The notes under the pieces were generated by a model that saw only the letters and a program-made list of their open reading frames with translations, was not told where the DNA came from and searched no databases. Below are positions 34,367-42,901 of a stretch of 64,000 nt of DNA, in pieces. Made by a program: the position numbers and the translations under genes. Numbering within the stretch: the first letter of the stretch is position 1; each line of letters opens with the position of its first letter. Where the stretch lies: contig CAJXSL010000010.1 of assembly GCA_913060875.1 (NCBI GenBank), positions 1 through 64,000 of the forward strand, read 5' to 3'. Origin of the DNA: an uncultured Desulfobacteraceae bacterium. Its GTDB lineage: Bacteria; Desulfobacterota; Desulfobacteria; Desulfobacterales; UBA5852.

Positions 34367-37300
34367 ATGCAGCCATTCGACTCCATCCATACACCCCTAA
34401 GCGGTACCTGCCTGATCGAAGCCGGAGCGGGCACCGGTAAGACGTACACCATCACCACAATTGTGGTACGGCTTATCCTTGAAGAAGCCCTGCCCGCCGA
34501 ACAGATTCTGGTGGTTACGTTTACAACCGCGGCAACAGCCGAACTGCGCGATCGCATCCGACGTCGTTTGAAGGATGCCCAACGTATCCTAAGGGGGCAT
34601 GCCATGGCGGACGACATTCTGACGACGATTGTCCACCGCAGCGGTCCCCGGGATGCCGCCCTCGAACGGCTGGAGGATGCCCTGGCCAATTTTGACCGCA
34701 TGCCGGTCTATACGATCCATGGGTTTTGTCAACGCGTTCTCCATGAAATGGCCTTTGAAACCGGCAGTGGTTTTGAAGCGGAATTGCTGACCGATGCCAC
34801 GGCGATCATTCAGCAGCTGACGGATGATTTCTGGCGCAAAACCTGGTACGTATCGCCGCCGGAACTCATGGCCTTTGCTTTACAGGTTTTCAAAACGCCG
34901 GATGACCTGGCCGCGCTTTACCGACGCCACGCCATTCCGGATGTCCATATTCTGCCCGCCAAGACCGATTTGCCGCCGGTATCGTTTGAGGAATTTCGCG
35001 CACGCTGGGAAGTCATCCGCCGACATTGGCTCTCCAGCCGACAAGACATCCTGTCCCTGCTGCAGTCCCCTGACCTTAAAGCCAATATCTACGGCCGAAC
35101 GGACCGTCCTGACGGCCGCGAAAGGGCCACCTCCAAACGGGACGCAAAAATTCAAGCCTGGACGCGGCAGATCGACCGATGGCTGACCGCTTCGGACAGT
35201 GGCTACCCGCTTCCCGAGGACCTGGCCTATTTTTGTCAAACGAAACTGGATGCGTCTCTAAAAAAAGGAAAGAATCCCATTCAGCACGTCTTTTTTGAGG
35301 CCTGCGACCACCTTGTGGAGGAGAGCCTGAGGTTGACATCGGTCATGGACCAATGGCTGACCATTTGGCAGGTTCACTATTTTCACCACCTTGGTGAGGA
35401 ATTGGCTCGCTTTAAACGGGAACACCAGACCCTGTTTTTTGATGATCTTCTGCTGATGGTCCGTGACGCGTTGCGCGAAAATCCCCACGGGGCTTTACCA
35501 AGATTGCTGCGGTCGCGCTATCGGGCGGCCCTGATCGATGAATTCCAGGATACGGACGCCGTCCAGTACGAAATTTTTGAAACCCTCTTCAACGGAAACG
35601 ACCAACGGCTTTTTCTGATCGGGGATCCCAAGCAAGCCATTTACAGTTTCCGGGGGGCGGATATTTTTACCTACCTCCAAGCCGCCCACAACGCTGCCGC
35701 GGGTTATACCCTCACCCGCAACTGGCGGTCATTGCCAGGCCTGGTCCAAGCGGTGAACACCCTTTATCGCCAGTGCCCCGACCCCTTTGTGTGGCCGGAG
35801 ATTGCATTTCATCCGTCAAAAGCTGCAAAGCGGCCGGAAGAGGGCAGCCTGCCGGAACGGTTGGCGGTGCTCGCACCCCTGACCATCTGGTTTCTCGAAA
35901 ATCCCCGGGGAGAAAACGGGCGCCCGCAGCTGAACAAAAAGACGGCTTCCGAACGGATCTGCGCTGGCGTTGCCAGGGAGGTGAAGCGGCTTGCCCGGAC
36001 ACCTCCGGCTGACGCCCAGGTGCCGTTTCGGGACATAGCGATTTTGGTGCGCACCAACCGTCAGGCCCTGATGGTGAAAGAGCATATGGCCGCGGCCGCT
36101 ATCCCGGCGGTGATATACAATGCCGGCAGTGTTTTTCACCGCCCGGAAGCCCTTGATTTGCAGCGCATTCTGGATGCCGTGGCCGATCCCGGCGACGAAA
36201 GCAAATTGCGTACGGCGCTGGCCACCCCCTGCTTCGAACGCCAAGGGCACGAGTTGGTTCTGGGTGACCCGGTTCCCGCCTGGTGGGATGCCACCCTCGA
36301 TCGGTTTTTTCACTACCGGTCCTTGTGGCGCGATGGCGGATTTATGCGCATGTTTCGCCACCTTATGGCCCGCGAGAAGATGGCCCCGCGTCTGGTGGCG
36401 GCGCCATCCGGAGAACGCTATCTGACCAATATGCTGCACTTGGCCGAATTGCTTCACCAAGCGGCCGTAACGCGGCATATGGGCATCGCCGAACTGCTTC
36501 AGTGGCTGGCCGTACAACGTATGCAAACCTTTGATCCACCTGAATCCCATCAAATTCGGCTGGAAAGTGATGATGATGCGGTAACGATCCTGACGGTTCA
36601 CAAAAGCAAAGGCCTTGAATTTCCAATTGTTTTTTGTCCCTTTGCCTGGGAGGGCATGGGGAATCCGACGCCACCGGCGTTATGTCATCATGCCGGCAAG
36701 GCGCGGCGTTTGGTGGATCTGGGCTCCGAAGACATGGAGCGGCACCTCGCACGGATGGCCGAGGAACGCATGGCGGAAGAATTGCGTCTCTTGTATGTCG
36801 CCCTGACGCGCGCCCAAAACCGTTGTTATATGGTCTGGGGTGACTTGCCTTCCGCCGCCTATTCCGCTTTCGCGTATTTATTGGATACCGGTCATGTCCG
36901 GGAAAGGAAAGGGGGGTTCTGGGAGGGATTACAAACCCGGGCGGAAAATTTTCGCCATCGTAGCAGCAGCGAACACCGCATGACTGTCGCGGATGTGGCC
37001 GGACGATCCGATGGCGCGATCGGGGTGCGGGACATAACGGAAGAGGCGGAGGTGATGATCGATCACATCCAGGAGGCTGCGCCGGTGGGGCCGCCCCGCG
37101 TTTTCAGCCGGAAAACGATGACCACCTGGCGAATTACGAGTTTTTCATCCCTGATTCACCATCGGCACGAGGCGGTGGAGATTCGTGATGATCTGGAAAG
37201 GGAAGACGAGTTTAGTGTATCCCGGCAGGGCGATGAAACCGACAGGCCGGAATTGTCCATCGGCGCGATTAGCGCATTTGAGGCCAGTGCCCGGGCCGGT

Positions 37301-38002
37301 CTTTTTTTTCATGACATACTGGAACACATCGATTTTACCGCCTCCCACCACCAGTGGCGAGAGACTGTTGACACTTGCATGCAAGCCCATGGCTTTGCCC
37401 CCCAATGGCAGGATACGATCCTTGAAGCCATGCAACGCGTGGTTCAAACGCCCCTGGAGGGGGCATTCCCTGATTCATTTTGTCTCCGTCAGGTTCCCTT
37501 GATTAATCGGGTGAATGAAATGGCGTTTCACCTGCCACTGCATGCCGTCGATGCCGGCTCGTTGGGACAGGCCTTTTCCGCCTGCCGTCAGCCGGATTTT
37601 GCGGGGCGTCTTCCCAAGCTTATGGAACAACTGGCGTTTTCCATATCGGGCGGATTTCTCAAAGGCTATATTGATCTTGTGTTTCGCCACGGGGGTCGTT
37701 ACTTCGTCGTCGACTGGAAATCCAATCTGCTGGGGGACACGTTTCAGGCCTATCATCCCCGCCGCTTGGGGGAAGTGATGACCGCCGATTATTATTTTCT
37801 GCAATATCATCTCTACACCCTCGCACTGGATCAATATTTGCGTTCCGGCTGCCCGGGTTACAGCTATGAAAAGGATTTCGGCGGCGTTTATTATTGTTTT
37901 ATTCGCGGGATGGGATCGCCGAACGGTTCACCGACAGGGGTGTTTTACGATCGGCCGGCATCCGAATTGATTCGGGATCTGCGGAAATCATTATTGATAT
38001 AA
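34367..38002 (+). CDS. recB: Exodeoxyribonuclease V beta subunit RecB
   Basis: SF1A helicase-nuclease subunit. Walker A EAGAGTGKT at 18-26; FTTAATAELRDR; the DEFQDTD box near 390; GDPKQAIYSFRGAD; TVHKSKGLEFPIVF near 745; LYVALTRAQNR. The C-terminal nuclease keeps DWKSN near 1115 (VDWKSNLLG), so it should cut DNA. About 1211 residues. ATG 34367 and GTG 34358 are both possible starts; neither has a strong ribosome binding site. recD follows 36 bp downstream. Confidence 0.94.
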   Translation: MQPFDSIHTPLSGTCLIEAGAGTGKTYTITTIVVRLILEEALPAEQILVVTFTTAATAELRDRIRRRLKDAQRILRGHAMADDILTTIVHRSGPRDAALERLEDALANFDRMPVYTIHGFCQRVLHEMAFETGSGFEAELLTDATAIIQQLTDDFWRKTWYVSPPELMAFALQVFKTPDDLAALYRRHAIPDVHILPAKTDLPPVSFEEFRARWEVIRRHWLSSRQDILSLLQSPDLKANIYGRTDRPDGRERATSKRDAKIQAWTRQIDRWLTASDSGYPLPEDLAYFCQTKLDASLKKGKNPIQHVFFEACDHLVEESLRLTSVMDQWLTIWQVHYFHHLGEELARFKREHQTLFFDDLLLMVRDALRENPHGALPRLLRSRYRAALIDEFQDTDAVQYEIFETLFNGNDQRLFLIGDPKQAIYSFRGADIFTYLQAAHNAAAGYTLTRNWRSLPGLVQAVNTLYRQCPDPFVWPEIAFHPSKAAKRPEEGSLPERLAVLAPLTIWFLENPRGENGRPQLNKKTASERICAGVAREVKRLARTPPADAQVPFRDIAILVRTNRQALMVKEHMAAAAIPAVIYNAGSVFHRPEALDLQRILDAVADPGDESKLRTALATPCFERQGHELVLGDPVPAWWDATLDRFFHYRSLWRDGGFMRMFRHLMAREKMAPRLVAAPSGERYLTNMLHLAELLHQAAVTRHMGIAELLQWLAVQRMQTFDPPESHQIRLESDDDAVTILTVHKSKGLEFPIVFCPFAWEGMGNPTPPALCHHAGKARRLVDLGSEDMERHLARMAEERMAEELRLLYVALTRAQNRCYMVWGDLPSAAYSAFAYLLDTGHVRERKGGFWEGLQTRAENFRHRSSSEHRMTVADVAGRSDGAIGVRDITEEAEVMIDHIQEAAPVGPPRVFSRKTMTTWRITSFSSLIHHRHEAVEIRDDLEREDEFSVSRQGDETDRPELSIGAISAFEASARAGLFFHDILEHIDFTASHHQWRETVDTCMQAHGFAPQWQDTILEAMQRVVQTPLEGAFPDSFCLRQVPLINRVNEMAFHLPLHAVDAGSLGQAFSACRQPDFAGRLPKLMEQLAFSISGGFLKGYIDLVFRHGGRYFVVDWKSNLLGDTFQAYHPRRLGEVMTADYYFLQYHLYTLALDQYLRSGCPGYSYEKDFGGVYYCFIRGMGSPNGSPTGVFYDRPASELIRDLRKSLLI

Positions 38003-38038
38003 TTATAGGATATTAGAGTATATTTGTTTAATAATAAC

Positions 38039-39904
38039 ATGATAGAAAATGGCTTCGATAGCGATGTCTGCCGTGACTTGTTCCGGGATATTGATATTGC
38101 TTTCGCCAGCATGTTGGCCCGCCTGTCGCCGGAGGCGCCCTCCGGGGTCGTTTTGGCTGCCCTGCTGACCAGTCGCGCATCGGGTGAGGGCCACGTCTGC
38201 GTGGATCTGAAACAATGGGCGGGACATGAGCTGCTTTTGGGTAACGGCAATCCCACGGGTCTGCACTGCCCATCCTTTGACGAATGGATGGTCCAGCTGC
38301 AGCAATCTTCCCTCGTGGGGGATAGCGGCGGCGAATGCCATCCTTTGATTTGCGATACCAAGGGACGCGTGTATTTGCAGCGGCTGTTCAAGCATGAGCA
38401 ACACCTGGCCGGGCTGCTTCGCCGCAAGGCCGATGCGCCATGTTCGAGGCTTTCTGCAACGGAAGAGGGGCACATTGTTTCCCTGTTGGACCGCTATTTT
38501 AACCGTTCCGGAAACGATACATCGCCCGATTGGCAAAAAATTGCAGCGGTGGTTGCCATACTGAAACGGCTCTGCATCATTTCCGGGGCGCCCGGTACCG
38601 GCAAAACCACCACCGTGGCTAAAATCCTGGCCGTTTTGTTGGCTTGCGATCCCCTCTCGGCGTTGCGCATACGGCTGTGCGCCCCCACGGGCAAAGCAGC
38701 GGCACGACTGGGGGCTTCCATAACGAAGGTCTGCCGTGAGATGGATTTTCCCGAGCCCATTGCGGCCGCTCTCACCGCCGTGGAAGCCGGCACCATCCAT
38801 CGATTACTGCGGGCATTGCCACGGGGCAGGGGATTTGTCTACAATGAAACCAATCCTTTACCGGCCGATGTCGTCGTGGTGGATGAGGCCTCGATGGTGG
38901 ATCTCGTTCTGATGAGCCGTCTGGTCCGGGCGGTACCCAACCAGGCACGGCTTATTATTCTGGGGGATAAAGACCAACTTGCTTCGGTCGACGCCGGTTC
39001 GGTTTTTGGCGATCTATGCCGCGGCACATCGGCAGGGCGCTATTCATCGGAAATGCGCCGGCTGATCAGCAGACTGTCCCGGACGCCCCATTTGCCATCA
39101 GAGACTGGCGATGGCCCTACCAGCGGTCGGAAGAATTGTACCGTTGTTTTGCAGGAGAATTACCGTTACTGCGCCGATGAGGGTATCGGCGCCCTGGCAA
39201 GGGCCGTCAACGCGGGTGACGCTGAAAGGGTCCGGCACGCTTTCGAAAACAACCAGGGGCAAACAATGCGCTGGGACCGATGGCGCCACCGGACGGAATT
39301 TGACAAATTGCTTGCAGCCTATGCCCGCAAAGGCTATGAAACATACCTTGCCAGCAGGGATCCGGAAGAAGCCCTGTCGCGTTTCAACCGTTTCAGGATA
39401 TTGAGTGCGCTGGCATCCGGACCGTTTGGCGTGGACCGCTTGAATCGTTTCATTACGGACGTGCTGGCAAAGGACGGCCTGGTGGGCCGTGAACGCCCCT
39501 GGTACCCGGGGCGGCCGGTGATGATAACGCGCAATCATTACCGGCTGGGCCTCTACAACGGTGACACCGGTCTGGCCTGGCCGGACGGGGACGGCAATTT
39601 AAAAATCTGGTTCCCGGTGGAGGGCGGCGGCGTTAAAGGCTACAGCCCCCGACAGCTGCCCGAACACCAGACCGCCTTTGCCCTGACCGTGCACAAAAGC
39701 CAGGGGTCCGAATTCGATCAGACGCTCTTGATCCTGCCGGATCGGGATTCGCCGGTCCTGAGTCGTGAATTGATTTACACGGGATGCACCCGGGCCCGCC
39801 ACCAGCTTATCCTGATGGCACCGGATCCCATTGTCGAACAGGCGGTAAACCGAACCATCCGGAGAACGACCGGACTGGTCGATGCGCTTGATGCAGATGA
39901 ATGA
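38039..39904 (+). CDS. recD: Exodeoxyribonuclease V alpha subunit RecD
   Basis: 5'-3' helicase subunit of RecBCD. 621 residues. Walker A GAPGTGKTTT near 183, CAPTGKAAARL, VVDEASMVDL (Walker B), GDKDQLASVDAG, and TVHKSQGSEFDQ with YTGCTRARHQL near the C-terminus. The region before it is AT-rich; a TTG at 38024 in the same frame is an alternative start. Completes the RecBCD set with recC at 26345. Confidence 0.93.
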   Translation: MIENGFDSDVCRDLFRDIDIAFASMLARLSPEAPSGVVLAALLTSRASGEGHVCVDLKQWAGHELLLGNGNPTGLHCPSFDEWMVQLQQSSLVGDSGGECHPLICDTKGRVYLQRLFKHEQHLAGLLRRKADAPCSRLSATEEGHIVSLLDRYFNRSGNDTSPDWQKIAAVVAILKRLCIISGAPGTGKTTTVAKILAVLLACDPLSALRIRLCAPTGKAAARLGASITKVCREMDFPEPIAAALTAVEAGTIHRLLRALPRGRGFVYNETNPLPADVVVVDEASMVDLVLMSRLVRAVPNQARLIILGDKDQLASVDAGSVFGDLCRGTSAGRYSSEMRRLISRLSRTPHLPSETGDGPTSGRKNCTVVLQENYRYCADEGIGALARAVNAGDAERVRHAFENNQGQTMRWDRWRHRTEFDKLLAAYARKGYETYLASRDPEEALSRFNRFRILSALASGPFGVDRLNRFITDVLAKDGLVGRERPWYPGRPVMITRNHYRLGLYNGDTGLAWPDGDGNLKIWFPVEGGGVKGYSPRQLPEHQTAFALTVHKSQGSEFDQTLLILPDRDSPVLSRELIYTGCTRARHQLILMAPDPIVEQAVNRTIRRTTGLVDALDADE

Positions 39905-39961
39905 TTGATGCGCGAAGAATCATTTCGCATCCCCTAAACTTTGAAAAACAGGAGTATCCTT

Positions 39962-40975
39962 ATGACTACAAGAGCCGTCATTACCGGAACCGGGCGCTAC
40001 GTGCCCCCCCGTGTCGTCACCAATGATGACCTGACCCAGTGGATGGATACATCGGATGAGTGGATTCAACAGCGCACCGGCATCGAAAAGCGCCATTGGA
40101 TCGATGAGGAGGCCCCTGTGGGGACCAGCGATCTGGGGCTGGAGGCCAGTAAAATCGCCCTGGAACGGGCCGGATGGGCACCCGAGGACATCGATTTGAT
40201 TATTTTCGCCACCTTGAGTCCGGACCTGTTTTTCCCGGGCTCAGGGTGCCTGCTGCAGCATAAACTGGGACTGGAGTCGACCCCGGCCCTGGATCTCCGG
40301 CAGCAATGCACGGGGTTCATTTATGGTTTGGCCACCGCGGATGCCTACATTCGAAGCGGTATGGCCCAGAGAATTCTGCTGGTGGGTGCCGAAGTGCACA
40401 GCACCGGTCTGGATATTTCCACCGAGGGGCGGGATGTCACCGTTATTTTCGGAGACGGAGCGGCGGCGGTATGTATGGAAGCCGTGGAAACCGACCAGGC
40501 CGTGGGTGTGCTGGGATCGGTGTTGCATGCCAAAGGGTCCATGGCCGAGAGTCTCAAGACCGATGCACCGGCCTCGCGGGAATGGCCGCGTCTGACCGCC
40601 GAAATGATGGCCGAACGGCGCCATTTTCCCCATATGGACGGCAAGGCCATTTTCAAAGAGGCCCTGCGCCGCCTTCCGGAAGTGACCAAGGTCATTTTGA
40701 AACAGACCGGGTTGACCAAGGAGGATATCGATCTGTACATTCCGCACCAGGCCAATATGCGCATCAACCAGTTTTACCAGCAAATGATGAAGCTGCCGGA
40801 GGAAAAAGTCTTTCACAATATCCAGCGCTACGGCAACACAACCGCTGCAACCATTCCACTGGCGCTGGATGAGGCGTTTGAAATGGGCCTGATCGGCAAA
40901 GGCAGCACGGTGCTGTTTCTGGGGCTGGGCTCCGGCGTCACTTGGGGCGCCAATATCCATCGATTCCCGGAATAG
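39962..40975 (+). CDS. fabH: 3-oxoacyl-ACP synthase III family protein
   Basis: Claisen condensation of acyl-CoA with malonyl-ACP to start fatty-acid chains, or a related acyl condensation. The catalytic triad is Cys116 (QQCTGF), His262 (PHQAN) and Asn292 (YGNTTAAT). 337 residues, with a longer loop near 190-230 than in E. coli FabH. ACAGGAG precedes the ATG. It stands alone, with no fatty-acid operon beside it, so a specialised KASIII role is possible. Converges with pgi, 5 bp apart. Confidence 0.88.
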   Translation: MTTRAVITGTGRYVPPRVVTNDDLTQWMDTSDEWIQQRTGIEKRHWIDEEAPVGTSDLGLEASKIALERAGWAPEDIDLIIFATLSPDLFFPGSGCLLQHKLGLESTPALDLRQQCTGFIYGLATADAYIRSGMAQRILLVGAEVHSTGLDISTEGRDVTVIFGDGAAAVCMEAVETDQAVGVLGSVLHAKGSMAESLKTDAPASREWPRLTAEMMAERRHFPHMDGKAIFKEALRRLPEVTKVILKQTGLTKEDIDLYIPHQANMRINQFYQQMMKLPEEKVFHNIQRYGNTTAATIPLALDEAFEMGLIGKGSTVLFLGLGSGVTWGANIHRFPE

Positions 40976-40980
40976 CCCGT

Positions 40981-42606
40981 TCAGCCCTGTTTGGTTTGGA
41001 AAAGTTTATCCAGGTAGAATTGAACGATAGGATCATCATGGGGCGCCGGGCCCTCGTCCCCGCGGTTGCGGGCGGCGATGGTGGTACGAATGCCCTTGGC
41101 CAACGATTTACCCAACTCGACCCCGAACTGATCAAACGGGTTGATATCCCAGACAAAGGCTTCCAACACCGTGCGGGCCTCGTAAAATGACAGCAGGCGG
41201 CCGATATTCTCAGGTGAGAGGTCGTCGAGAACAAGGGTGGAGGAAGGCCGGTTTCCCGGAAAACAGCGTGCCGGTTCCGCATGGTCACGCCCGACGGCAA
41301 GGGCCATGGGTTGGGACAGCAGGTTAGCCCAGAGTTCCTGATGATTGGTGACCCCCTGGGAGAGGTGGTTGTAGGCCGTGTACTGGGGGGTCAGGACACC
41401 GATAAATTCGATGGGGAAGGGGCGACCCTGGTGGGCCAGCTGAAAAAACGAATGCTGCGCGTTCGTCCCGGGCTCACCGAAGATAATCGTGCCCGTGGGT
41501 ACCGCGAGCACCTCACCGTGCCGGGACACCCGTTTGCCGTTGCTTTCCATATTCAACTGCTGGACATGCGGCGCCAGCTTGGACAGCGGGGTGGCATAGG
41601 GGATGATTCCCCGGGCGCCATAGCCTAGAAAATTGTTGTTCCATATATCGATCAGCGCCGCAGTCAGTGGCAGATTATGCTCCGGCGGCGCTTCCGCGGC
41701 ATGCCGATCCATGGCCTCGGCCCCCTTTAGAAATGCCTCGAAGCGATCGTAACCCAGATAGAGGCTGAGAGGTACACACCCCACGGCCGATGCGACACTG
41801 TAACGCCCCCCGATAAAATCGAACATGTGGAACGCCTGGAGCAGGCCCTGATCCGAACGATCGCCAGGGCTTCCCTGGCTGGTGACGGCGATCATATGGC
41901 GGGACGGATCGAGGCCCACGGATTCGAGGTAGGCTCTGGCCTGGGCCGCATTGGCCATGGTTTCAGCCGTGGTGTAGCTTTTCGAAATCACGATCCAGAG
42001 GGTGGCGGCCGGATCGATCCGGGTGACGATACGCCCGAAGTTGTGGATGTCGACGTTGGCCAGGAAATGGAGCTGAATGCCTTTGTCGGCATAGGCCTCC
42101 AGAGCCGTGGCCACAAATTCCGTTCCCAGGTAGGAACCGCCGATGCCGATGACGACGACGTGCCGGAAACGCCGGCCGGTGGCGCCGCGCAAATCCCCGT
42201 CATGCACGCAGCGGACAAATTCCTGTATCCGGGCACGCACCCGCCTGAGAGCCGGCATGATATCGACGCCATCCACCGTCACCGGTGCTTGCGTGAAATT
42301 GCGGGCGGCGGTGTGCAGGGCGGCCCGGTTCTCGGTGTTATTCACCCGCTGGCCGGCAACCATGGCGTGGAACCGTTTCTGAAGCCCGGCGGTTTGTCCC
42401 AACTGGTAAAGCAGGGCCATGGTTCGCTTATCGACACGCTGCCGGGAAAAGTCCATGAAAAGACCGCCTCCGGACAGGGAGAAAGTTGCCAGGCGGTCCG
42501 GGTCGGCCAGCAGGTGACGCAGGTGCATGCGCTCGTGCTGCATGGCGGCCGCCTGATCTTGCAGTTGCGTCCATTCGCCTGATTCTGTCGCTCTGATGGT
42601 GGGCAT
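40981..42606 (-). CDS. pgi: Glucose-6-phosphate isomerase
   Basis: Interconverts glucose 6-phosphate and fructose 6-phosphate. 541 residues. IGIGGSYLGTEFV (SIS-type phosphate binding), VISKSYTTAETMANA, GGRYSVASAVG and the C-terminal DINPFDQFGVELGK containing the catalytic Lys-type segment match the family. ATG 42606 has GGAGGACACC upstream. Confidence 0.93.
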   Translation of the reverse strand: MPTIRATESGEWTQLQDQAAAMQHERMHLRHLLADPDRLATFSLSGGGLFMDFSRQRVDKRTMALLYQLGQTAGLQKRFHAMVAGQRVNNTENRAALHTAARNFTQAPVTVDGVDIMPALRRVRARIQEFVRCVHDGDLRGATGRRFRHVVVIGIGGSYLGTEFVATALEAYADKGIQLHFLANVDIHNFGRIVTRIDPAATLWIVISKSYTTAETMANAAQARAYLESVGLDPSRHMIAVTSQGSPGDRSDQGLLQAFHMFDFIGGRYSVASAVGCVPLSLYLGYDRFEAFLKGAEAMDRHAAEAPPEHNLPLTAALIDIWNNNFLGYGARGIIPYATPLSKLAPHVQQLNMESNGKRVSRHGEVLAVPTGTIIFGEPGTNAQHSFFQLAHQGRPFPIEFIGVLTPQYTAYNHLSQGVTNHQELWANLLSQPMALAVGRDHAEPARCFPGNRPSSTLVLDDLSPENIGRLLSFYEARTVLEAFVWDINPFDQFGVELGKSLAKGIRTTIAARNRGDEGPAPHDDPIVQFYLDKLFQTKQG

Positions 42607-42693
42607 GGTGGTGTCCTCCCGATTGGTTATTTCCAAGGCAGGGCATTGCGTGCAGGTAAAAACAGGCGCCTTAAAACAGTGGTCCGCGGTGGT

Positions 42694-42891
42694 TCACCGC
42701 CTCCGGGTGCACGGCACCGTATCGGCCAGAATGCCCCGGATGCGATCAAGCCGATGACAGGTTTGGGAACAGTGCGGCAGCTCGTCGGCCTGATCACAGC
42801 AACGGCAGGGGCTTTCCACCAGGTAGCCAATATCGAAATCGAATTGGCAGGTGTACGTGTAGCGGCGCTCGGGGTATTTTTGCAATTTCAT
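42694..42891 (-). CDS. Small Cys-rich protein
   Basis: 65 residues starting 10 bp after the stop of the acyl-CoA synthetase gene on the same strand. Cysteines cluster as SPCRCC and PHCSQTC with nearby His and a final CTRRR, which suggests a zinc or Fe-S site. The FDIGYLVESPC segment looks like a conserved family in sulfate reducers, but I cannot name it. No clear Shine-Dalgarno; coupling to the upstream gene is likely. Confidence 0.55.
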   Translation of the reverse strand: MKLQKYPERRYTYTCQFDFDIGYLVESPCRCCDQADELPHCSQTCHRLDRIRGILADTVPCTRRR

Positions 42892-42901
42892 GGCAGATCG
42901 G

